The position numbers were made by a program, and so were the translations under genes. From assembly GCA_900105225.1 (NCBI GenBank), contig LT629764.1:5166501-5230500 (forward strand): 64,000 bases of DNA, read 5' to 3'. The notes under the pieces were generated by a model. That model worked only from the letters and a program-made list of their open reading frames with translations, made no database searches and had not been told where the DNA came from. The DNA comes from Paenibacillaceae bacterium GAS479. GTDB taxonomy: Bacteria > Bacillota > Bacilli > Paenibacillales > Paenibacillaceae. Each line of letters opens with the position of its first letter. Positions within the stretch are counted from its first letter, which is position 1. This document shows, one piece after another, positions 1-9,461 of the stretch.

Positions 1-546
1 GAGAGGCGGGGAAGTCTTGGTTCGGCGGCGATACTGCTTGCGCTTGCTTATCTGGCGACTCTCCTATCCGAGATCACGACTAGCTTTATTTTCAATCCGA
101 TCGATGTCAAATTCGTCAACCCATGGTTTTTATTTGCACAGGTAGCTATACCGTGGGTGACCTGGGTGCTGGCCAACTACATGGTCAGCTCCATTAACCG
201 GGGGCAGGGCAGGCTTGTCGATGTTATCGTAGGCAGTTCTTACGCGCTCGTGCCGTATATTCTTTTTTCGGTTCCGCTGGCGCTGCTCTCCAATCTGTTG
301 ACGATCGGCGAGAGCTCAATCTATCAATTTTTCAACTATTTGATTATCGGCTGGACCGTATTTCTCTTCATCGTGTTTGTACAGGAAGTCCACAACTATG
401 ATATCGGAGAAACAATCTGGATTACCATTTTATCGTTGCTGTTCATGCTGGCGATGTGGGTACTGATTTTGATCTTCGCCGGTCTGTGCGTTCAGCTGAT
501 TGATTTTATCCGGCAGCTCTATGAGGAGGTGTCGTTCCGTGGGTAA
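1..546 (+). CDS. YIP1-like multispanning membrane protein (5' partial)
   Basis: The frame is open from the first base of the window, so the 5' end is missing; 181 residues are visible. It is very hydrophobic, with about five predicted membrane segments and the pattern of YIP1-family proteins (Ser/Gly-rich helices, short loops). No catalytic motif is visible. It overlaps the start of the DUF5696 gene by 8 bp, so the two are translationally coupled and probably belong to the same transporter operon. YIP1 proteins next to DUF5696 and sugar permeases are a recurring arrangement in Paenibacillus as I remember it; the role is unknown. A helper in membrane assembly or surface processing of the importer is conceivable, but nothing in the sequence proves it. 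Confidence 0.7.
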   Translation, partial: ERRGSLGSAAILLALAYLATLLSEITTSFIFNPIDVKFVNPWFLFAQVAIPWVTWVLANYMVSSINRGQGRLVDVIVGSSYALVPYILFSVPLALLSNLLTIGESSIYQFFNYLIIGWTVFLFIVFVQEVHNYDIGETIWITILSLLFMLAMWVLILIFAGLCVQLIDFIRQLYEEVSFRG

Positions 547-2842
547 AGCTAAATGGCTGCGTTTGATCGCGCTATCGGTTGCGGTAATTGTGGTCGGCGC
601 TTTTGTCGTAGCCGGATACCGTTACGTGAAGGGAGAGTTGGAAGCTTCCCCGACAGTAGGCAAAGGAGGGCTGGCCGACGCAACCGGCAACGCCAAAACC
701 GTGCAGACTTCAAAAGCCCCTGCGGTCAAAACGGGTCCATTTAAAGCAGCGGTTGTGAAGGAAACCGACAAGCTTAAGCTGGAAGTCGGCGCCGACGGGC
801 GAATCGCAGTTACGGATAAGCGCAACAATCATGTTTGGCGCAGCAACCCTGATGAGAAGTCGTTAGCTTCCGAGACGGTTAAAGGGGTTTGGCGCAAAAA
901 TCTCGATTCCGCTTTTTATTTGGAATACGTGGATACACGTCAAGCCGGATCCAAACTCAAATACGGCAATTTTTCCGATTTGAGGACAGCGGTCTCCGTG
1001 AAGGAAACAGAAGAAGGCGCGGAAATTACGTTTGATCTGAAATCGATTGAAAGCAGCTTTGTGTTCGTTGTGTCGATGAAGGACGGCTACCTTGAGGTAG
1101 ACATTCCATCCGACCGCATTAAGGAAGGCCCTAACTCTCGGTTCGTTTATTTATGGGCGTTTCCATTTTTTGGCGCGGCACACAGCGACATGCCGAACGG
1201 GCAAATGTTCGTGCCGAGCGGCATGGGCGCGACAATCGATTTCGATCCTAACGGCAAATATCCGTTCCGTTATACGGGCGAAACCTACGGCATGGATCTT
1301 TCAGTGTCGACCCAATCGTTCCGCGGCTCGCCGGACGATCCGTCGGATGTGTTGCTTCCGGTGTTCGGTATATCGTATGGACAGAATGCACTGTTCGGAA
1401 TTATTACCAAAGGGGAGACAAACGCCAATATCAACGCGACTCCCGGCGGGCTCTATACTTCGTATAACTGGATCGCGCCTCAATTCCAGTATCGGCAAGA
1501 GTATTACCGGCAAACGAGCAGCTTCGGGGAAGGCTTCAACGTCTACGACGAGAAACGGCTGGAGGAAGACCGCCAGATCCGTTACTACTTTTTGCAGGGC
1601 GATAAGCCGGAGCAGATCAATTACGTCGGCATGGCTGCGGCATACCGCAGCTATTTGATGGAAACGAAAGGGCTAAAACGAGTTGAAGCTCAGCCGGAGA
1701 GTCTGCCGCTGGAAATAGCGTTTTTCGGCGGGGATCGCGAGCCGAGCATGTTCGGCTCGAAGCTGGTGACAACAACAACGTTTGATCAAGCGGCCGACAT
1801 CGTGGATAAACTTGCCGCTTCTGGAATAACCGGCATGGACGTCGTGTTTGAAGGCTGGTCCAACGGCGGTTACATGCGCTATCTGCCAGATCGTCTGCCT
1901 CCGGAGGAGGCTTTGGGCGGAACGGATGCGCTTAAACGACTGATTGAAAAGGTGCAGAGCAGCGGCAACCGCTTTTATTTGGATGACAACTTTGTGATTG
2001 CCTATTCCGGCAAAGGATTTGTCGCCAGGGAAGAGGCCGTTCGCGATTCCAATTCCCGGGTTGTGGAAGACGAGATGGGCCCTTCAGGCGGCTTCTCCTT
2101 CCGCAAAGCCACTAAAAAGTACTGGATGCAGCCCGATCTTTCTTTGAAGGAACTGGAAAAAAGCTTACCGACATACAAAAAATTCGGCGTGAACGGGATT
2201 CATCATAATTCCGTCGGTGAAGTGTTGTTCTCCGACCATACGCCAGCCGATCCTTTCAGCCGCGGCGCTACCGCTTCGGTATTTGACGAAATATTGAGCA
2301 AAACGAAATCTGAGCTCGGCAGCGTCCGCGTCTCGCACGGCAATTCGTTTGTCCTTGGCAAAGCTGACCATATCAGCGACTTACCGCTCAGCCCGAGCTA
2401 TGATTTGCTGGCGCAAAAGAGCGTACCGTTTTATCCCATCGCCATTCACGGTCTGGTGAGCTATTCTGGAAAACCCGGCAATATGCGCGATGAGTTCAAC
2501 GCGGAGCTGCTGCGTTCCGTGGAATATGGCGCGCAGCCGTCTTATCTACTTACCTTCGAAGACCCCGGTCTTTTGAAGGATACGTTCACCCGCTACATTT
2601 TCAGCAGTCAATATTCGGAATGGATGGACACGATCGTCGAGGAATACAAGCGAATTAACGTTGTTCTCGGCGGACTCCAGAACCAAATGATCGTGAACCA
2701 TCGCAGCTTGAGCAAAGATGTTTTTGAAACAACGTACGAGAACGGCCAACGGGTCATCGTCAACTACGGGGATGTTCCTTACCGCGAAAGCGGCGTAGAG
2801 GTTAAACCGAACGATTTCGCCCTGGCTGGCAAAGGAGGATAA
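539..2842 (+). CDS. DUF5696 family membrane-anchored protein
   Basis: 767 residues from a GTG start at 539. I chose it because AGGAGGT at 523-529 sits about 9 nt upstream; an in-frame ATG at 500 lies inside the previous gene without a site. Residues 5-25 form one N-terminal membrane segment, and the remainder should be extracytoplasmic. The body has beta-rich sequence (about 80-330) followed by a region reminiscent of a TIM-barrel glycoside hydrolase (about 370-720), with acidic residues in strand-end positions such as GMDVVFEGW and FYLDDNF. I recognise the pattern of DUF5696, found beside carbohydrate ABC transporters; a glycan-processing surface enzyme is an inference. Four bases separate it from the first permease gene, so it is cotranscribed. 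Confidence 0.75.
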   Translation: MGKAKWLRLIALSVAVIVVGAFVVAGYRYVKGELEASPTVGKGGLADATGNAKTVQTSKAPAVKTGPFKAAVVKETDKLKLEVGADGRIAVTDKRNNHVWRSNPDEKSLASETVKGVWRKNLDSAFYLEYVDTRQAGSKLKYGNFSDLRTAVSVKETEEGAEITFDLKSIESSFVFVVSMKDGYLEVDIPSDRIKEGPNSRFVYLWAFPFFGAAHSDMPNGQMFVPSGMGATIDFDPNGKYPFRYTGETYGMDLSVSTQSFRGSPDDPSDVLLPVFGISYGQNALFGIITKGETNANINATPGGLYTSYNWIAPQFQYRQEYYRQTSSFGEGFNVYDEKRLEEDRQIRYYFLQGDKPEQINYVGMAAAYRSYLMETKGLKRVEAQPESLPLEIAFFGGDREPSMFGSKLVTTTTFDQAADIVDKLAASGITGMDVVFEGWSNGGYMRYLPDRLPPEEALGGTDALKRLIEKVQSSGNRFYLDDNFVIAYSGKGFVAREEAVRDSNSRVVEDEMGPSGGFSFRKATKKYWMQPDLSLKELEKSLPTYKKFGVNGIHHNSVGEVLFSDHTPADPFSRGATASVFDEILSKTKSELGSVRVSHGNSFVLGKADHISDLPLSPSYDLLAQKSVPFYPIAIHGLVSYSGKPGNMRDEFNAELLRSVEYGAQPSYLLTFEDPGLLKDTFTRYIFSSQYSEWMDTIVEEYKRINVVLGGLQNQMIVNHRSLSKDVFETTYENGQRVIVNYGDVPYRESGVEVKPNDFALAGKGG

Positions 2843-2846
2843 GCGC

Positions 2847-3725
2847 ATGCAGCCTTTCAAACGCAGAATTTCCATTGAGGCCCGCGAAGCTTTCTCCGCT
2901 TATGCCCTTCTGGGACCATGGCTGATCGGACTTGGCCTGTTTGTTCTCTATCCGCTCATTTATTCCTTTTATATGAGTTTCCAGAACGTGCGGGTAACCG
3001 GGGACGGGCTGATTATGCAGCCGGTCGGCTTCCTCAACTACAAAAATGCGTTTTTGCAGGACAGCGACTTTCCCCTGCTGCTCGTTCAGTACATGCAGGA
3101 GACGATTCTGACGATTCCGGTCATCGTGCTGTTCTCGCTGCTCGTCGGAATCATGCTGAACATGAAGCTGCCTGGTAAAGGGGCATTTCGTGCGATCTTT
3201 TTCCTGCCCGTTATATTTGCCACAGGCCAAGTACTGAACGAGATTTTTAACCAAGGAGCAGCGGGGCTGTCGCTGCTAGAGCAGTACAACATTCAGCCCT
3301 ATATCGAGAGTAATCTGCCTAAAATGTTCTCCGATCCGCTGCTCGCCGTCTTGAATAAATTTGTCATTGTACTTTGGTATTCCGGCGTTCAGATCATCAT
3401 CATCGTAGCCGGTTTGCAGACGATCGGCCGGCCGGTGTACGAGGCGGCGGGCATTGACGGCGCATCACGCTGGGAAACGTTCTGGAAAATAACGCTGCCC
3501 GCATTGACGCCATTCATTTTGCTCAACACGATTTATACCGTTGTCGAGATGTTCACGTTCCCGTTCAGCCCGATTCTCGGCCTGATCACAAACCATATGA
3601 AATATACCGGCTATGGTTATGCCAGCGCGCTGGGTTGGGTCTACTTCTCAATCGCGTTTGTGCTCATTCTGCTCGTCATATGGTTTTTCAAACGAATAGA
3701 CGGTCAATCCGACAAGCGGAGGTAA
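2847..3725 (+). CDS. Sugar ABC transporter permease, MalF/UgpA type
   Basis: 292 residues with six predicted membrane helices, the usual size for the MalF/UgpA group of carbohydrate permeases. The cytoplasmic EAA loop that contacts the ATPase is clear near residues 200-219 (EAAGIDGASRWETFWKITLP). It forms the membrane channel with the next gene and receives sugar from the binding lipoproteins downstream. An AAAGGAGGA site lies just before the ATG. No ATPase gene is present in the cluster, so it probably shares an MsmX-type multitask ATPase encoded elsewhere (established for such importers in Bacillus; inferred here). Confidence 0.92.
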   Translation: MQPFKRRISIEAREAFSAYALLGPWLIGLGLFVLYPLIYSFYMSFQNVRVTGDGLIMQPVGFLNYKNAFLQDSDFPLLLVQYMQETILTIPVIVLFSLLVGIMLNMKLPGKGAFRAIFFLPVIFATGQVLNEIFNQGAAGLSLLEQYNIQPYIESNLPKMFSDPLLAVLNKFVIVLWYSGVQIIIIVAGLQTIGRPVYEAAGIDGASRWETFWKITLPALTPFILLNTIYTVVEMFTFPFSPILGLITNHMKYTGYGYASALGWVYFSIAFVLILLVIWFFKRIDGQSDKRR

Positions 3726-3731
3726 AGCCCC

Positions 3732-4643
3732 ATGGATAAAGTAGCCTGGACACGGAGAATGCTGTTCGGAAGCCAGGAAAAAAACGGCTGGATTATGAAT
3801 CTGGTGCTGTACGCGCTGCTGCTCAACATTGCCTATCTTTATCTGAATCCATTGTTCTATATGATTTCGACAATGTTCAAAAACCAGGTCGATCTGCTTG
3901 ATCCATCCGTTCGCTGGATTCCGCGAAGCCTGGAATGGAACAATCTCAAATTGGCCTGGGAAGGGCTTAATTATGTGCAAGGATTGGTTAACAGCCTGAC
4001 GATCAGCGGCCTTGGAGCTATCTTTCATGTGATGGCCTGCGCCTTGGCCGGGTATGCCTTCGCCAAATTCAATTTTCCCGGCAAGTCGATTCTGTTCGGC
4101 CTGCTTATTCTGAGCTTCCTTATTCCACCTCAAACGATTGTCATTCCGATGTTCCTGCTTATTAAAGAGCTCGGCTGGATGGGCACCAAGTTCGCGATTA
4201 TCGGTCCGGCAATGTTCGGTCACGGCATTCGCGGATCGCTGTTTGTCATTATTTTTACGCAGTTTTTCCGCACGTTGCCGAAGGAGCTGGACGAATCCGC
4301 ACGCATCGAAGGAGCCGGTTCGCTGCGAATTCTTACGCGTATTGTCATTCCTCTCGCCAAGCCGGCGATTCTCGTCGTGTTCCTGTTTTCTTTCATCTGG
4401 CACTGGAACGAGACGTATATGACGGCACTCGTTGTAGGACCGGAGAACACGCCGCTCACGCTCAGCTTGAACAACTTGCAGGCCGTGCTCAAGGGGTTCT
4501 ATGAGAGCGACGTCGACAACATGTTTAATGAAACGATTCGCATGGCGGCAAGTTTCCTCATCATCACGCCACCGCTTATTCTATATGCCATCGCTCAGCG
4601 CTGGTTTGTAGAAGGAGTGGAGCGGACAGGATTGATCGAGTAG
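3732..4643 (+). CDS. Sugar ABC transporter permease, MalG/UgpE type
   Basis: 303 residues, six predicted helices, with the EAA-type loop of the MalG group (ESARIEGAGSLRILTRIVIP) and the C-terminal end typical of the group (QRWFVEGVERTGLIE). It starts 6 bp after the first permease with AGCGGAGG upstream, so both are made from one message and pair as a heterodimer. It is followed by 119 bp and then the first of five solute-binding proteins. That gap (4644-4762) contains a GGCCTTAAGGGC-like inverted repeat but no T-tract, so read-through into the binding protein genes is expected. Confidence 0.92.
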   Translation: MDKVAWTRRMLFGSQEKNGWIMNLVLYALLLNIAYLYLNPLFYMISTMFKNQVDLLDPSVRWIPRSLEWNNLKLAWEGLNYVQGLVNSLTISGLGAIFHVMACALAGYAFAKFNFPGKSILFGLLILSFLIPPQTIVIPMFLLIKELGWMGTKFAIIGPAMFGHGIRGSLFVIIFTQFFRTLPKELDESARIEGAGSLRILTRIVIPLAKPAILVVFLFSFIWHWNETYMTALVVGPENTPLTLSLNNLQAVLKGFYESDVDNMFNETIRMAASFLIITPPLILYAIAQRWFVEGVERTGLIE

Positions 4644-4762
4644 TACGTATGTCCCCCGTAGTTTTCGCATGAAGGGAGGTGAGTAAGGCAGGGCCTTAAG
4701 GGCTGGAACTGCTCTTTTAGCTGAATTTTTGGAACATACCATTTATTTGGAGGAATTAGGCG

Positions 4763-6163
4763 ATGAAAAAGGAAAATCGCAAACGGTTCCAAAAGATCAT
4801 TGCCTTATGCTTGGTGATGCTCGTCTTGTCTGTTGTGACGGCATGCACCGGCGGTGGAGGAAACAACGGGGGAGCAGTCACAGCGAATAATGGCGGTAGC
4901 ACGACCAATCAAGGGGCTGGAGCAGAGACGAACAGTCCGCCAGAAAGCTCACCGACGGTGGCAATTGATAAAACTGCCATTAAGGGTGAAGTAAAGGTTC
5001 TTGGCGCCTCAATTGACAATTTCAAAAAAATGATGGTGGACTTTAACAAAGAGTATCCAAACGTCAAAGTGATTGCAATGGAACAGAGCTTCCATGAACT
5101 GGCGGCTCTTATTGCCGCCGGCGAAAAGCCGGATGTTATTTTCGCCGACGGTGGGCGTTTTCCATTGCAATGGATCAAGGACAATCTGATCCAGGATATG
5201 AAGCCGTTTATGGACAATGATCCGGAAATTACGGCCGACATGTTCTATGAGCCGGCATTCACCAGGGGACTTGGCGTTGACGGTCAGGTGTGGCAGCTGC
5301 CTTATACGGTTGATCCTAATTTTACGATGATGTATAACCAGGATATTTTGGAACAGTATGGCGACTCTGAAGTTCCAGAAATGAACTCATTACAGGAATT
5401 TGGAGATTTTCTGAAAAAATACTGGGTGGTTGAAAACGGCGAGCAGGTGATGACTACGTTTTCGCCACTTGACGTCTATGGCAATTTCAATAGCCTGATT
5501 ACATTCGCTTTTCTGAACGGCGCGGATCAAAAGACCTTCTACGATCCGGAGACGAATAAGGCATCCTTCAATGATCCCAAAATCGTAGAAGCGATGGAAT
5601 GGATGCTGCGGTTTAAACGGGAAAACATCGATGACGAGCGCATGGCAAAGCTAAACGATTCGCTGCCTAAAAATACTTCCCGCTTTTTGGCTAGCAAATC
5701 GCTCCTCGACCCGGCTGTTGTCAGTCATGTGAGGGATAACTTGAAGGCCAATCCAGATATTCAATTAAAACCGATGCCGGCTGCATCGCTTTGGATGGGC
5801 GGACACGGTCTTTCCATGACAACTCTCGGCACAAAAGAAAACGAAATGGCCACCTGGTCGCTGATCAAATGGATCACCTCCAATAAAGTTGCGGCGGAAG
5901 CAAAGCTCAAAACGGAAGCAGGCCTATCTGCGATCAAGGATAATCCTTACCTGGTCGAACAGGCCAAAACCGATCCAGTGCTTTCTGCAGCTTATGAGGT
6001 TTTACAGAAAGCGGAGAAACATCCGCCATTTTTGCCGGTTCCATTTGAGGAAGAATTCAATAAAAAGTACTACGAGGTACTTGACGGCAAGCTGGAGCCA
6101 AAAGCTTTTCTCGACTATATGACAAAATACACTCAAGCGCTGTTGGACGACTTGAACAAATAA
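4763..6163 (+). CDS. Extracellular sugar-binding lipoprotein, copy 1 of 5
   Basis: 466 residues. It has a lipoprotein signal with lipobox VTAC (Cys28), a Gly/Asn-rich linker to about residue 60, then a family 1 (MalE-like) solute-binding fold beginning KGEVKVLG. Binding-fold landmarks include the D-V-I-F-A-D-G-G turn, WQLPYTVDPNFTMMYN and FLDYMTKYTQALLDDL at the C terminus. It captures a saccharide outside the membrane and delivers it to the permease pair upstream. It is the first of five tandem homologues and has no promoter of the type seen before copies 3-5, so it is probably transcribed with the permeases. GGAGG lies 8-9 nt before the ATG. Confidence 0.93.
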   Translation: MKKENRKRFQKIIALCLVMLVLSVVTACTGGGGNNGGAVTANNGGSTTNQGAGAETNSPPESSPTVAIDKTAIKGEVKVLGASIDNFKKMMVDFNKEYPNVKVIAMEQSFHELAALIAAGEKPDVIFADGGRFPLQWIKDNLIQDMKPFMDNDPEITADMFYEPAFTRGLGVDGQVWQLPYTVDPNFTMMYNQDILEQYGDSEVPEMNSLQEFGDFLKKYWVVENGEQVMTTFSPLDVYGNFNSLITFAFLNGADQKTFYDPETNKASFNDPKIVEAMEWMLRFKRENIDDERMAKLNDSLPKNTSRFLASKSLLDPAVVSHVRDNLKANPDIQLKPMPAASLWMGGHGLSMTTLGTKENEMATWSLIKWITSNKVAAEAKLKTEAGLSAIKDNPYLVEQAKTDPVLSAAYEVLQKAEKHPPFLPVPFEEEFNKKYYEVLDGKLEPKAFLDYMTKYTQALLDDLNK

Positions 6164-6181
6164 CGAAAGGGTGGCTCGAAA

Positions 6182-7570
6182 ATGCTGAAAGTGCTTACAA
6201 AAAGAAAAGGGCTCAGCATGTTGGGTACATTCATTTTGGCAATGACTCTGACAGCTTGCAGTGGCGGAGCGGGAAACAGCGGATCAGTCAACAACAATAG
6301 CGGCAATACGACAGAGAACACCCCGGTTAACACCCCAATGGAAAGCGCTCAGCCAGCAATAGATAAAACGGCGATAAAAGGCGAGATTAAGGTTTTGTCC
6401 ATTTTTGGCGGCGGAGCCATCGAAAATTTCAACACCATGATGAAAGAATTCAACAAAGAATATCCCAATGTCAAAGTCACGCATATGGAGCAGGGCATCA
6501 ACGATTTGGCTGCACTCATTTCAGCCGGAGATAACCCGGATGTCATTATTTCCGACGGCGGGCGTTTTCCGATCGGCTGGATTACGGATGGACTCATTCA
6601 GGATATGAAGCCGTTATTGGAGAAAGATCCGGAAATTACGCCAGACATGTTTTATGAGCCGGCGTATAATCGTGGACTTGGCGTTGAAGGCCAATTATGG
6701 CAGTTGCCTTATACGGTCGATCCCAACTTTACGATGCTCTACAATCAAGAGGTGCTGGAACAGTACGGCGATACGGAAATTCCCGAGATGAATTCCTTGG
6801 CGGAATATGGGGAGTTTCTAAAGAAGTACTGGGTAGTCGAAAATGGCAACCAGGTCATGACCACCTACTCTCCGTTTGAAGTGTATGGCAATTTTAATAG
6901 CCTGATTACGGTTGCTTACCTTAACGGTGCGGATCAGAGCAGCTTTTACAATCCGGAAACGAATAAGGTGACATTCAATGATCCGAAAATTGTAGAAGCG
7001 CTGGAATGGATGTTGCGTTTCAAACGCGAAAACATCGATGACGGACGGATTACCAAGCTGAATGAGTCCCTACCAGCCAATACGTCGCGCTTCGCAGCCG
7101 GCAAATCGCTGCTGGAACCTGCAGTTGTCGTCGCTGTCCGTGATGCTCTCAAAGTCAACCCCGACGTGCAATTGAAGCCGATGCCTGCCGAGTCGCTCTG
7201 GCTGGGCGGTCACGGGATTCACATGACTACCCTCGGCAAAAAGGAAAACGAAGAAGCGGCCTGGTCGCTCGTCAAATGGATCAGCTCCAGCAAAGCGGCG
7301 GCGGAAACGAAGCTGAAAACAATTGCGAGCTTGTCCGCCATCAAAGACGATCCGTATCTGGTTGAGCAGGCGGAGACCGATCCTGTAATGGCCGTTGCCC
7401 TTGAAATTTTGCAGCAAGCAAAGAAAGTGCCGCCGTTCCTTCCGGTGCCGTATGAAGGCGAATTCGACACGAAATACGGTGAGGTGTTGTCCGGCAAGCT
7501 GGAGCCTAAGGCATTCCTGGATTATATGACCAAGTATACTCAGGCTTTGTTGGATGAATTGAAGAAATAA
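6182..7570 (+). CDS. Extracellular sugar-binding lipoprotein, copy 2 of 5
   Basis: 462 residues with lipobox LTAC (Cys26) and a Ser/Asn-rich linker. The same solute-binding fold follows as in copy 1, with near-identical blocks such as WQLPYTVDPNFTMLYN and LEPKAFLDYMTKYTQALLDE. It starts 18 bp after copy 1 with an AAGGGTGG site, so the two form one transcript with the permeases, and it ends in a clear terminator. Copies 1 and 2 are visibly closer to each other than to copies 3-5, for example in sharing a shorter loop after D-V-I-F/I-A/S-D-G-G. The ligand is unknown. Confidence 0.93.
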   Translation: MLKVLTKRKGLSMLGTFILAMTLTACSGGAGNSGSVNNNSGNTTENTPVNTPMESAQPAIDKTAIKGEIKVLSIFGGGAIENFNTMMKEFNKEYPNVKVTHMEQGINDLAALISAGDNPDVIISDGGRFPIGWITDGLIQDMKPLLEKDPEITPDMFYEPAYNRGLGVEGQLWQLPYTVDPNFTMLYNQEVLEQYGDTEIPEMNSLAEYGEFLKKYWVVENGNQVMTTYSPFEVYGNFNSLITVAYLNGADQSSFYNPETNKVTFNDPKIVEALEWMLRFKRENIDDGRITKLNESLPANTSRFAAGKSLLEPAVVVAVRDALKVNPDVQLKPMPAESLWLGGHGIHMTTLGKKENEEAAWSLVKWISSSKAAAETKLKTIASLSAIKDDPYLVEQAETDPVMAVALEILQQAKKVPPFLPVPYEGEFDTKYGEVLSGKLEPKAFLDYMTKYTQALLDELKK

Positions 7571-7583
7571 TAGATTGGCAACG

Positions 7584-7632
7584 GAGCATCCACCGCCGAT
7601 TGGGACGGGAGATGCTCTTTTGCTTTTTTTTT
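7584..7632 (+). terminator. Rho-independent terminator after binding protein copy 2
   Basis: GAGCATC at 7584-7590 pairs with GATGCTC at 7611-7617 and is followed by a T-rich run with nine consecutive T. It ends the importer operon that started upstream of the window. Confidence 0.8.
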
Positions 7633-7684
7633 ATGGTTGTAAGCATGACCTTGGCGCAGCGGCTATCTTTTCGTCATTCCTCTT

Positions 7685-7755
7685 AAGAATTGGCATAATC
7701 CGCCACGAGCTTGTCTGAAAGCGCTTTGATTTCCACTGAATAGAGCGGCTACACT
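7685..7755 (+). promoter_or_regulatory. Promoter with cre-like operator before binding protein copy 3
   Basis: TGAAAGCGCTTTGA at 7716-7729 matches the CcpA/LacI-type palindrome (one base off the usual TTTCA end). A -35 element TTGATT (7726-7731) overlaps its right half, and -10 TACACT is at 7750-7755 with an 18-bp spacer. AATCC sits 19 bp before the operator, as at three further promoters downstream. Overlap with the -35 favours repression. Confidence 0.7.
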
Positions 7756-7829
7756 AAATTTGTCGAATGGATTCGACCAAACAAACCAAACAGCAGGCCA
7801 GCTACTTCAACCAAGAGAGGAAGGTCTAA

Positions 7830-9212
7830 ATGAGACAGAAGACTCGTAAAGGATTGAAAACGATCGGTGCAATAGGTTTGGTGACCGTGCTTGCGGCTTG
7901 CAGCGGAGGGGGCGGAGGCAATAACAGTGCGAACAATTCGACTAATGCTGGGACAAGCCCACAACCTAGCACTACAGCAGAACAAACTGCTGCGCCGGAC
8001 AATTCCGCGGTCAAAGGTAATATTAAGGTTCTTTCTATTTTTGCAGGAGGCCCAGCCGAGAACTTTAAAAAAATGATGGAAAAGTTCAACGAAACTTATC
8101 CAAACGTTAAAGTGACGTATATGACGCAAGGCATCGATGATTTGCCGGCATTAATCTCAGCAGGCGATACGCCAGACGTCATGCTGGCGGGTGGCGGCAA
8201 CGGGAACTATCCGGCGAATTGGATTCCCGACAATCTGATTCAGGATCTGGCTCCTTTTATTGAGAAGGACAAGTCCTTCAGCACCGATTCACTTTATGAG
8301 ACCGCTTATAAAAGAGGAGTGACTACGGAAGGAAAAGTGTGGCAGCTTCCTTACTCCGTAGATCCGAACTTTACCATTGTATATAACCGCGACGTATTGG
8401 AGCAGTACGGCAATACGGAGCTTCCGGATATGAATTCCTTACAAGGTTTTGAGGATTTTGTCAAAAGCTACTGGATTGCCGAAAACGGGGAACAGGTGAT
8501 GACAACATCTTCTCCGCTTGAGCTATACGGGAACTTCAATAGTCTCACGACCTTTGCCTATTTAAACGGGGCGGACGCAAGCTCGTTCTACAATTCGGAC
8601 ACGAATAAAGTAACATTCAACGATCCGAAAATCGTAGAAGCACTGGAGTGGCTTGTTCGCTTCAAACGCGAAAACATCGATGACGAACGGATTAAGAAGC
8701 TGCAGGATTCATTGCCGGCAAACACATCCCGCCTCATCGCCGGTAAATCGTTGATGGAGCTTTCCGTCGTGGGGCATGTCCAACAGGCTCTTCAGCTCAA
8801 TCCTGATCTGGAGCTCGCTCCAATGCCTTCGAATTCGCTCTGGCTGGGTGGACACGCGCTCTTTATGACAACACTCGGCAAAAAGGAAAACGAAGAGGCC
8901 GCATGGGCGCTTATCAAATGGATTAGCTCCAGCAAGGAAGCAGCGGAAATTAATCTTCAGCTGAACGGCACGATATCTGCGGCGAAGGATAACCCTTACT
9001 TGCTGCAGCAAGCGGAGTCCGATCCGGCTCTGAAAGTCGCTTACGACATTTTGCAGCAGGCGAAAAAGCTCCCGCCTTTCCCTCCGGTTCAATTCCAGGA
9101 TGAGTTCGATCGCAAATACGGGGATGTAATCAATGGAACGCTTGAACCTAAGGCGTTTCTGGACCATATGACGACTTATATCCAGGCATTGCTGGATGAA
9201 AAAAAATCCTAA
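7830..9212 (+). CDS. Extracellular sugar-binding lipoprotein, copy 3 of 5
   Basis: 460 residues with lipobox LAAC (Cys24) and a low-complexity Ser/Thr/Pro linker, then the family 1 solute-binding fold beginning GNIKVLSIF. It is nearly identical along its length to copy 4. Compared with copies 1-2 it has a longer Gly-rich turn after the strand (MLAGGGNGNYPANW), so the ligand pocket or lid probably differs. Unlike copies 1-2 it has its own promoter, operator and terminator. The leader just before it (GGCCAGCTACTTCA followed by GAGGAAGGTCTAAATG) is repeated before copies 4 and 5, so the duplication included the control region. Confidence 0.93.
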   Translation: MRQKTRKGLKTIGAIGLVTVLAACSGGGGGNNSANNSTNAGTSPQPSTTAEQTAAPDNSAVKGNIKVLSIFAGGPAENFKKMMEKFNETYPNVKVTYMTQGIDDLPALISAGDTPDVMLAGGGNGNYPANWIPDNLIQDLAPFIEKDKSFSTDSLYETAYKRGVTTEGKVWQLPYSVDPNFTIVYNRDVLEQYGNTELPDMNSLQGFEDFVKSYWIAENGEQVMTTSSPLELYGNFNSLTTFAYLNGADASSFYNSDTNKVTFNDPKIVEALEWLVRFKRENIDDERIKKLQDSLPANTSRLIAGKSLMELSVVGHVQQALQLNPDLELAPMPSNSLWLGGHALFMTTLGKKENEEAAWALIKWISSSKEAAEINLQLNGTISAAKDNPYLLQQAESDPALKVAYDILQQAKKLPPFPPVQFQDEFDRKYGDVINGTLEPKAFLDHMTTYIQALLDEKKS

Positions 9213-9234
9213 CCGAATAGAAGCTTACCTTTTG

Positions 9235-9264
9235 CACCCTGGGGCCGCCGCCTTGGGGTGTTTT
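9235..9264 (+). terminator. Terminator after binding protein copy 3
   Basis: CACCC pairs with GGGTG, with inner GGC/GCC pairing, followed by TTTT. The same hairpin sequence occurs after copy 4 (10859), showing that the terminator was duplicated along with the gene. Confidence 0.7.
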
Positions 9265-9305
9265 CCTGTTCAGAGCAATCTTTATTTCATCCTTATCAAC
9301 TGAAT

Positions 9306-9375
9306 ACAATTCGTCCGAATCCACCATGACGCTGACTGAAAGCGCTTTGTTCTAAACGAATTGGCCAGCTATACT
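9306..9375 (+). promoter_or_regulatory. Promoter with cre-like operator before binding protein copy 4
   Basis: Upstream block ACAATTCGTCCGAATCC at 9306-9322, operator TGAAAGCGCTTTGT at 9337-9350, -35 TTGTTC at 9347-9352 and -10 TATACT at 9370-9375 (17-bp spacer). The block starts exactly 31 bp before the operator, as at 10927/10958 and 12601/12632. Confidence 0.75.
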
Positions 9376-9461
9376 GAAATCGACTTCATCGTTCAACCAT
9401 CAAATCCCATTAAAGCCATTACATCAGGCCAGCTACTTCGATCAAAGGGAGGAAGGTCTAA

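Noticed and set aside
1170-1658. Long open frame in another phase inside the DUF5696 gene
   Set aside because: Arg/Ser-rich translation without motifs; a shadow of the real frame, as are the minus-strand openings within 2802-4403, 8709-9875 and 49005-51760.
4644-4762. Possible riboswitch or terminator between permease and first binding protein
   Set aside because: There is only a short GGCCTTAAGGGC-like inverted repeat without a T-tract; no known riboswitch core was seen.
9231-9264. Repeated CACCCTGGGGC hairpins after copies 3 and 4 as a mobile repeat
   Set aside because: They occur only as terminators of duplicated cassettes and have a T-tract.
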